Of a stretch of DNA of 27,089 nucleotides, positions 23,423 through 27,089 are shown in pieces. Location: the NCBI GenBank assembly GCA_002394185.1, contig DGTB01000125.1:1-27089 (forward strand). The letters run 5' to 3'. Source of the stretch: Bacteroidales bacterium UBA4347 (GTDB taxonomy: Bacteria > Bacteroidota > Bacteroidia > Bacteroidales > P3). The position numbers and the translations under genes are program-made. Under the pieces are notes generated by a model. The model was not told the DNA's origin and searched no databases. It was given only the letters and a program-made list of their open reading frames with translations. Position 1 is the stretch's first letter; each line of letters opens with the position of its first letter.

Positions 23423-24670
23423 ATGAAGAAGTTGTTGTTGTCACTCTTGCTTGTTGGCTTTGCGCTTGGCGCCAAAGCCCAACCGGCAGCAGACAATACC
23501 TTTTTTTGGTCGGTGAATGCAGGAGCCACTTTCTATCAGCATTCCGGCGAAAGCCAGTTCGGGCTCCCCTCTGGCGGTCTCTATTTGGGCCGCTGGCTCA
23601 TGAAGCCGCTGGCTTTCCGCCTGGCTGTTGATGCCAATATGGTCCCCAGTCACTTCCAGACCGATGGCTCCACCAACTCTCTCTACCTCTTCGGCAGCGC
23701 AGAGTTCATGTGGGACATCAATTCCACGTTCTTCCATGTCTACAACAAGAACTTCCTCTATCCCATCCCCGTCTATCCTCTCATCGGTCTTGGCCTCGTA
23801 TATCGTCCTGAGATCGAAGTTGACGGCCAAACCATTGGCGCCGACAACGACTTCCAGGCCATGCTTGGTTTCAACCTTCCGGTGCGTATCGGTCCCAAAT
23901 GGGATGCCTTTTTGGAGTACAAGTGCTTCTTCCTGCCGCAGTCGTTCGACGGCAGCCGTGGCGACAACTTCATGCACAACATCACCCTCGGCCTTACCCA
24001 TCGCATGACCGACGACCCCTATCACCGTCGTACCGCCCATGCGTCGCGCAACACGGCCGAGGACTGGTTTGTGGGCTTCGGCGCAGGTGTCAGCTTCTCC
24101 TCCTTCGAGTTTGAGTATATCGGCAACTTTGACGCCCGTCTCTACAACTTCACCCCGGAAATCATGCTCGGCCGCAACTACAGCGAAGTCTGGACTATCC
24201 GCTTCGAACTCTCGGGCTTCTTTGCCCGCCATCGTGCCCACATGGTTCCCGAACTCAACGAGGAAGGCACCGGCATGGTCGAAAAACTGCATCCCGGCAG
24301 CTGGTATACCTTCAACGTATTGCACACTGACTTCATGGTCAACCTCACCCACCTGTTCAATTTCCGCCGTGGTGTGAAGTGGAATTTCCTGCCCTATCTT
24401 GGAGCTGGTCCTGTCTGGCGCTACCAGGCCAAGCCTGTCTTCACCGTGGCTGCCGACGCCGGCTTCATGGCTCGACGCTACATCGACAATATGGGCGACT
24501 TCTACATCGACCTCAAGTACATCATGGTGCCGCCCCGTGTGGCTGGCGAAGCAGGTCCTGAAGGCAGCATTTTCGGTGTAGGCTATCCTATGCTCACCAT
24601 CGGCTACATCCACAACTTCGGCCACTCCACCACGCGCTACCGCATGCCCGTCAACAGTTCTGTCAATTAA
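23423..24670 (+). CDS. Outer-membrane beta-barrel protein, tandem paralogue 1
   Basis: A 415-residue exported barrel protein with signal peptide MKKLLLSLLLVGFALGAKA. It is built from two related halves: residues about 27-195 and 212-405. Each half contains a glycine-rich opening strand, a block ending in a P-x-(I/L)-G-x-G strand (PLIGLGLVYR, PYLGAGPVWR), a long strand block (WDAFLEYKCFFLP, FYIDLKYIMVPP) and a closing strand (NITLGLTHRM, TIGYIHNFGH). The next gene encodes a clear paralogue of about the same length. Function unknown; OmpA-like or porin-type surface proteins are the nearest general analogues. The gene follows tig by 40 bp. Confidence 0.85.
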   Translation: MKKLLLSLLLVGFALGAKAQPAADNTFFWSVNAGATFYQHSGESQFGLPSGGLYLGRWLMKPLAFRLAVDANMVPSHFQTDGSTNSLYLFGSAEFMWDINSTFFHVYNKNFLYPIPVYPLIGLGLVYRPEIEVDGQTIGADNDFQAMLGFNLPVRIGPKWDAFLEYKCFFLPQSFDGSRGDNFMHNITLGLTHRMTDDPYHRRTAHASRNTAEDWFVGFGAGVSFSSFEFEYIGNFDARLYNFTPEIMLGRNYSEVWTIRFELSGFFARHRAHMVPELNEEGTGMVEKLHPGSWYTFNVLHTDFMVNLTHLFNFRRGVKWNFLPYLGAGPVWRYQAKPVFTVAADAGFMARRYIDNMGDFYIDLKYIMVPPRVAGEAGPEGSIFGVGYPMLTIGYIHNFGHSTTRYRMPVNSSVN

Positions 24671-24697
24671 CCTTCCTCACACCTAAACGGATTATAT

Positions 24698-25915
24698 ATG
24701 AAGAAATTTTTACTTCTATTGCTGACGGCGGTTACCTTTGCCACCGCCACAGCCCAGCCAGGCGAACGCTTTGGCGACAACATGTTCGTCACCCTCAAAG
24801 GGGGTGTGGGAGTGTACAGCAACCGCGTCAACGAGAGCCCCATGGGCTTCTCCGGCGGCATCTCTGTGGGTAAATGGATTGTCAGCCCGCTGGCTTTCCG
24901 GGTGAGTTTCGACTTCATGACCATTCCCAACGCATCGACCGTCAACCCTTACACCGCCCAGTTCGCTCTTGGCAATGCCGAGTTCCTGTGGGACTTCACC
25001 TCCACGTTCTTCCGCATCCGCAACTGGCGCCTCAAGTTCTATCCCATGATAGGCCTGGGTGTGGCCTTCGAAAACGGCGACAACCACTCTACCGAGCACG
25101 AGTTTCAAGCCATGTTGGGCGGTCAGCTCAATTTTGTCTTGTCTCCGCGTTGGGATGCTTTCCTGGAATACAAGTGCAACATGTTCCCCGAGGCCTTCGA
25201 CGGCAGCGGCGGCGATGTCTATCTCCACTCGTTCCTCCTCGGCTTCTCGCATCAGTTCACCGAAGGGCCTTTCCGCCGTCGCACGGCGGGAGAGTCGCGC
25301 GACGTGATGGAGGACTGGTTCTTCGGTGCCGGCATCGGCCCCAACTTCTCTTCCTTCACCTTCGAACACATGGACAAGCTGGGCATGTACGGCGCTGCTC
25401 CCGAGATTATGTTTGGACGCAATTACAGTAACTTCTGGACCATTCGCTTCGAGCTGGGCGGCCTCACGGCGCACGAGCGCTACGACACCATCGAGAACGA
25501 GCCCGGCCAGGGTTACACCTTCTCCACGCTTCACGCCGACGTGATGGTCAACCTCACCCATGCCTTGAAGTTCTCGCGCGGCAAAAAGCTTAATGTGCTG
25601 CCCTATCTGGGCGCCGGTCTGGCGTGGCGCTACGACAATGCAAAGTTCGACATGGCCGCCGATTTCGGTGTCATGCTGCGCTACTACATTGGCCGTCGCA
25701 GCGACCTTTATGCCGACTTCAAGTACCTGATGGTTACGCCTCGCATTGGTGGCGGTACCGGCGATGCCGGCCCGCTGCCCGGTATGCTGAGCTACGATAT
25801 CCTTTGGGTGGGTCTGCCCTCCATCACCATTGGCTACATCTACAACTTCGGACACAACACCACGCGCTACCGCCTGCCGGCCCACTGGAGCCCCGGTGGC
25901 AGCTGCACCGACTGA
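24698..25915 (+). CDS. Outer-membrane beta-barrel protein, tandem paralogue 2
   Basis: A 405-residue exported barrel protein with signal peptide MKKFLLLLLTAVTFATATA. It aligns with the upstream protein throughout: WDAFLEYKCNMFPEAFDGS against WDAFLEYKCFFLPQSFDGS, EIMFGRNYSNFWTIRFEL against EIMLGRNYSEVWTIRFEL, and IGYIYNFGHNTTRYRLP against IGYIHNFGHSTTRYRMP. It shares the two-half internal duplication. The loops differ most, for example the region around residues 225-245 and the one before the closing strands. It starts 27 bp after paralogue 1 and is closed by a strong terminator, so both are one transcript. Function is unknown. Confidence 0.86.
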   Translation: MKKFLLLLLTAVTFATATAQPGERFGDNMFVTLKGGVGVYSNRVNESPMGFSGGISVGKWIVSPLAFRVSFDFMTIPNASTVNPYTAQFALGNAEFLWDFTSTFFRIRNWRLKFYPMIGLGVAFENGDNHSTEHEFQAMLGGQLNFVLSPRWDAFLEYKCNMFPEAFDGSGGDVYLHSFLLGFSHQFTEGPFRRRTAGESRDVMEDWFFGAGIGPNFSSFTFEHMDKLGMYGAAPEIMFGRNYSNFWTIRFELGGLTAHERYDTIENEPGQGYTFSTLHADVMVNLTHALKFSRGKKLNVLPYLGAGLAWRYDNAKFDMAADFGVMLRYYIGRRSDLYADFKYLMVTPRIGGGTGDAGPLPGMLSYDILWVGLPSITIGYIYNFGHNTTRYRLPAHWSPGGSCTD

Positions 25916-25928
25916 TAGGACAAAAAAC

Positions 25929-25967
25929 AAAAAGCCCCCGCTGCATTCGCAGCGGGGGCTTTTTTTG
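25929..25967 (+). terminator. Strong intrinsic terminator after the barrel genes
   Basis: AGCCCCCGCTGC (25933-25944) pairs perfectly with GCAGCGGGGGCT (25949-25960) around the loop ATTC. A-rich sequence flanks the left and a run of T flanks the right, so it can terminate on both strands and may also serve the convergent metallopeptidase gene. Confidence 0.95.
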
Positions 25968-25974
25968 TTTGCCA

Positions 25975-26048
25975 GTAGAGATGCTGCGTGCGGCGTCTCC
26001 CGGGTGGTTTTATGCGTCTGTAGAGACGGGGTATGTCCCGTCTCTACA
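25975..26048. repeat. Two REP-like palindromes with GTAGAGAYG core
   Basis: The right palindrome is perfect: TGTAGAGACGGG (26019-26030), loop GTATGT, CCCGTCTCTACA (26037-26048). The left one is imperfect, with GTAGAGATGC (25975-25984) against GCGTCTC (25993-25999). Both share the GTAGAGAYG/CGTCTC arms, so they look like two members of one intergenic repeat family. They lie between convergent genes, beside a terminator. Confidence 0.65.
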
Positions 26049-26056
26049 TCGCTCGT

Positions 26057-26917
26057 TTACAGACTTTCGTAGCGTGGGCTGAAGGTGTCGCCACCGCGCA
26101 GGTCGCCGGTCTGCAGGCCTTTCTTGAGCCAGCGCATACGCTGTTCCGAGGTGCCGTGGGTGAAACTCTCGGGATACACCTGGCCGCGGGCGCGCTTCTG
26201 CAGGTAGTCGTCGCCGATTTTCTGGGCGGCGTCGATGGCCTCCTTGAGGTCGCCCTCGTCCAGCGAGCCGAACATCTTGTTCTCGTGGTAGCCCCACACG
26301 CCGGCGTAGTAGTCGGCCAGCAGCTCGATGCGCACACTGGTCTTGTTGCGCTCGGTCTCGTTCTGGAGGCTCATCGTGCTGTGGGCCTCGTCGAGGATGC
26401 CCAGCAGGTGCTCCACGTGGTGACCCACCTCGTGGGCAATGACGTAGGCGTAGGCAAAGTCGCCGCCGGCGCCCAGGCTCTTGGGCATCTCGTTGAAGAA
26501 ATCGAGGTCCAGGTACAGGCACTCGTCGGCCGAACAGTAGAAGGGCCCCACGGCCGACGTGGCTTTGCCGCAGCCGCTCTGCACCGAGCCGTGGAAGAGC
26601 ACCATGGTCGGCGCCTTGTAGGTGCGGCCCATTTTCTTGAATTCAGCAGTCCACACGTCCTCCGTCGAGGCCAGAATCTGTTTGGCGAATACGGCGAACT
26701 CCTCCTCCTGCGCCGTGGGGGTGTAGTTCTCGGACTGCTGGCCCGAGGTGGCGGTGCTAAATCCCTGTTGTACGGCATCACCTAGAGAACCGCCGTTGAG
26801 CAGGGTGAATAGGGCTGTGAGAATGATGGCTCCGATGCCGCCTCCGATGGCAATCTTCTTGCCCGAGCTGCGGCGGTCGTCCACATTTGTACTTTGTCTT
26901 CTTCCTTTGAGATTCAT
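26057..26917 (-). CDS. ypfJ: Neutral zinc metallopeptidase, YpfJ family
   Basis: A 286-residue membrane-anchored zincin. Residues 1-20 are basic and 21-40 form one membrane segment (IAIGGGIGAIILTALFTLL). The catalytic domain contains VGPFYCSADECLYLDLDFF, the zinc motif HEVGHH (His162, Glu163, His166) and a downstream IELLADYYAGVW that supplies the likely third ligand (Glu198 or Asp202). The family is known as YpfJ/KPN_02809-type neutral zinc metallopeptidases; substrates are unknown. The ATG at 26917 is preceded by AT-rich sequence. It is the only minus-strand gene in the right part and converges on the barrel operon across a bidirectional terminator and REP-like repeats. Confidence 0.92.
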   Translation of the reverse strand: MNLKGRRQSTNVDDRRSSGKKIAIGGGIGAIILTALFTLLNGGSLGDAVQQGFSTATSGQQSENYTPTAQEEEFAVFAKQILASTEDVWTAEFKKMGRTYKAPTMVLFHGSVQSGCGKATSAVGPFYCSADECLYLDLDFFNEMPKSLGAGGDFAYAYVIAHEVGHHVEHLLGILDEAHSTMSLQNETERNKTSVRIELLADYYAGVWGYHENKMFGSLDEGDLKEAIDAAQKIGDDYLQKRARGQVYPESFTHGTSEQRMRWLKKGLQTGDLRGGDTFSPRYESL

Positions 26918-26961
26918 AGGGTTGAATGGGTATTAAAAGGTTATCATTTATTTTCCATAGC

Positions 26962-26982
26962 AAACGCCAAAAGAGCGTTTTT
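26962..26982. other. Short hairpin upstream of the metallopeptidase
   Basis: AAACGC (26962-26967) pairs with GCGTTT (26975-26980), followed on the plus strand by two more T. It could be a weak terminator for rightward transcription or part of the metallopeptidase leader on the minus strand. The stem is short, so the call is tentative. Confidence 0.3.
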
Positions 26983-27017
26983 ATTGTGTGTATGCTTTAT
27001 TTTTTACCCTTGTTGTC

Positions 27018-27089
27018 ATGCTCCCCCATCCGGGTCAAAACCCTGCCTGATTCGCCCTTGATTCGGCCGTTCTTATATTGTTCTTATAT
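27018..27089. repeat. 11-bp-register tandem repeat element, right inverted copy
   Basis: Read on the minus strand from the window edge, the sequence gives GAACAATATAA, GAACGGCCGAA, TCAAGGGCGAA, TCAGGCAGGGT and two weaker units, all in 11-bp register. These align unit for unit with the left-end element (GAACGGCCGTA, TCGGGGGCGTA, TCGGGTAGGGG). The orientation is inverted relative to the left copy, and the window edge cuts into its AT-rich part. Confidence 0.7.

Noticed and set aside
1..27089. CRISPR array, insertion sequence or transposon.
   Set aside because: The only tandem repeats seen have 11-bp units without spacers, and no transposase, Cas or integrase reading frame is present. The inverted elements at the ends flank ordinary housekeeping genes, so a composite transposon is not supported.

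Overview
The window looks like chromosomal DNA of an anaerobic Bacteroidales (Bacteroidota), probably an uncultured gut, oral or rumen type. The evidence is a type IX secretion pair (porU, porV), many outer-membrane barrels and lipoproteins typical of the phylum, promoters with the Bacteroidota -7 element TAnnTTTG, A-rich start regions without clear Shine-Dalgarno sites, a FloA/NfeD pair, and lysine-fermentation genes. The coding DNA is GC-rich, with AT-rich intergenic gaps. I see no phage, plasmid, insertion-sequence or CRISPR signature.

Left part (87-8536, all minus strand). Eight genes read leftward with gaps of 59 bp or less: porU, porV, ispF, clpS, nfeD, floA, a HdeD/DUF308 membrane protein and a DUF4421-type envelope protein. 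They could form one long transcript. It would join the sortase that anchors T9SS cargo and its outer-membrane partner PorV to an isoprenoid enzyme, an N-degron adaptor and a flotillin membrane-organising pair.

Middle (8537-13699, mostly plus strand). A divergent 380-bp gap with an imperfect hairpin and 11-bp direct repeats is followed by tRNA-Arg(CCG) and a CPBP-family intramembrane protease. Next come an HU-type DNA-binding protein with a 29-residue, extremely basic mS38/AURKAIP1-like protein, closed by a strong terminator. RNase G with a GH25 lysozyme follows, and then a small unknown lipoprotein with its own promoter.

Right part (13902-25915, plus strand). kamD-kamE-CoA transferase subunit B form a lysine-fermentation segment ending in a 21-bp hairpin. 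A three-gene envelope cluster follows: a small barrel, a 1082-residue GH2-like protein whose catalytic motifs are degenerate, and a DUF4249-like lipoprotein. Then come trigger factor and two tandem, internally duplicated barrel proteins, closed by a strong terminator. Two REP-like palindromes and a convergent YpfJ-type zinc metallopeptidase complete the window.

Both window ends carry inverted copies of the same intergenic element, built of 11-bp units (AT-rich, then GC-rich) in constant register. The most noteworthy points are this 11-bp element, the apparently dead GH2 protein in its surface cluster, the duplicated barrels, the shared promoter/leader of the lipoprotein and kamD, and the tiny basic gene.
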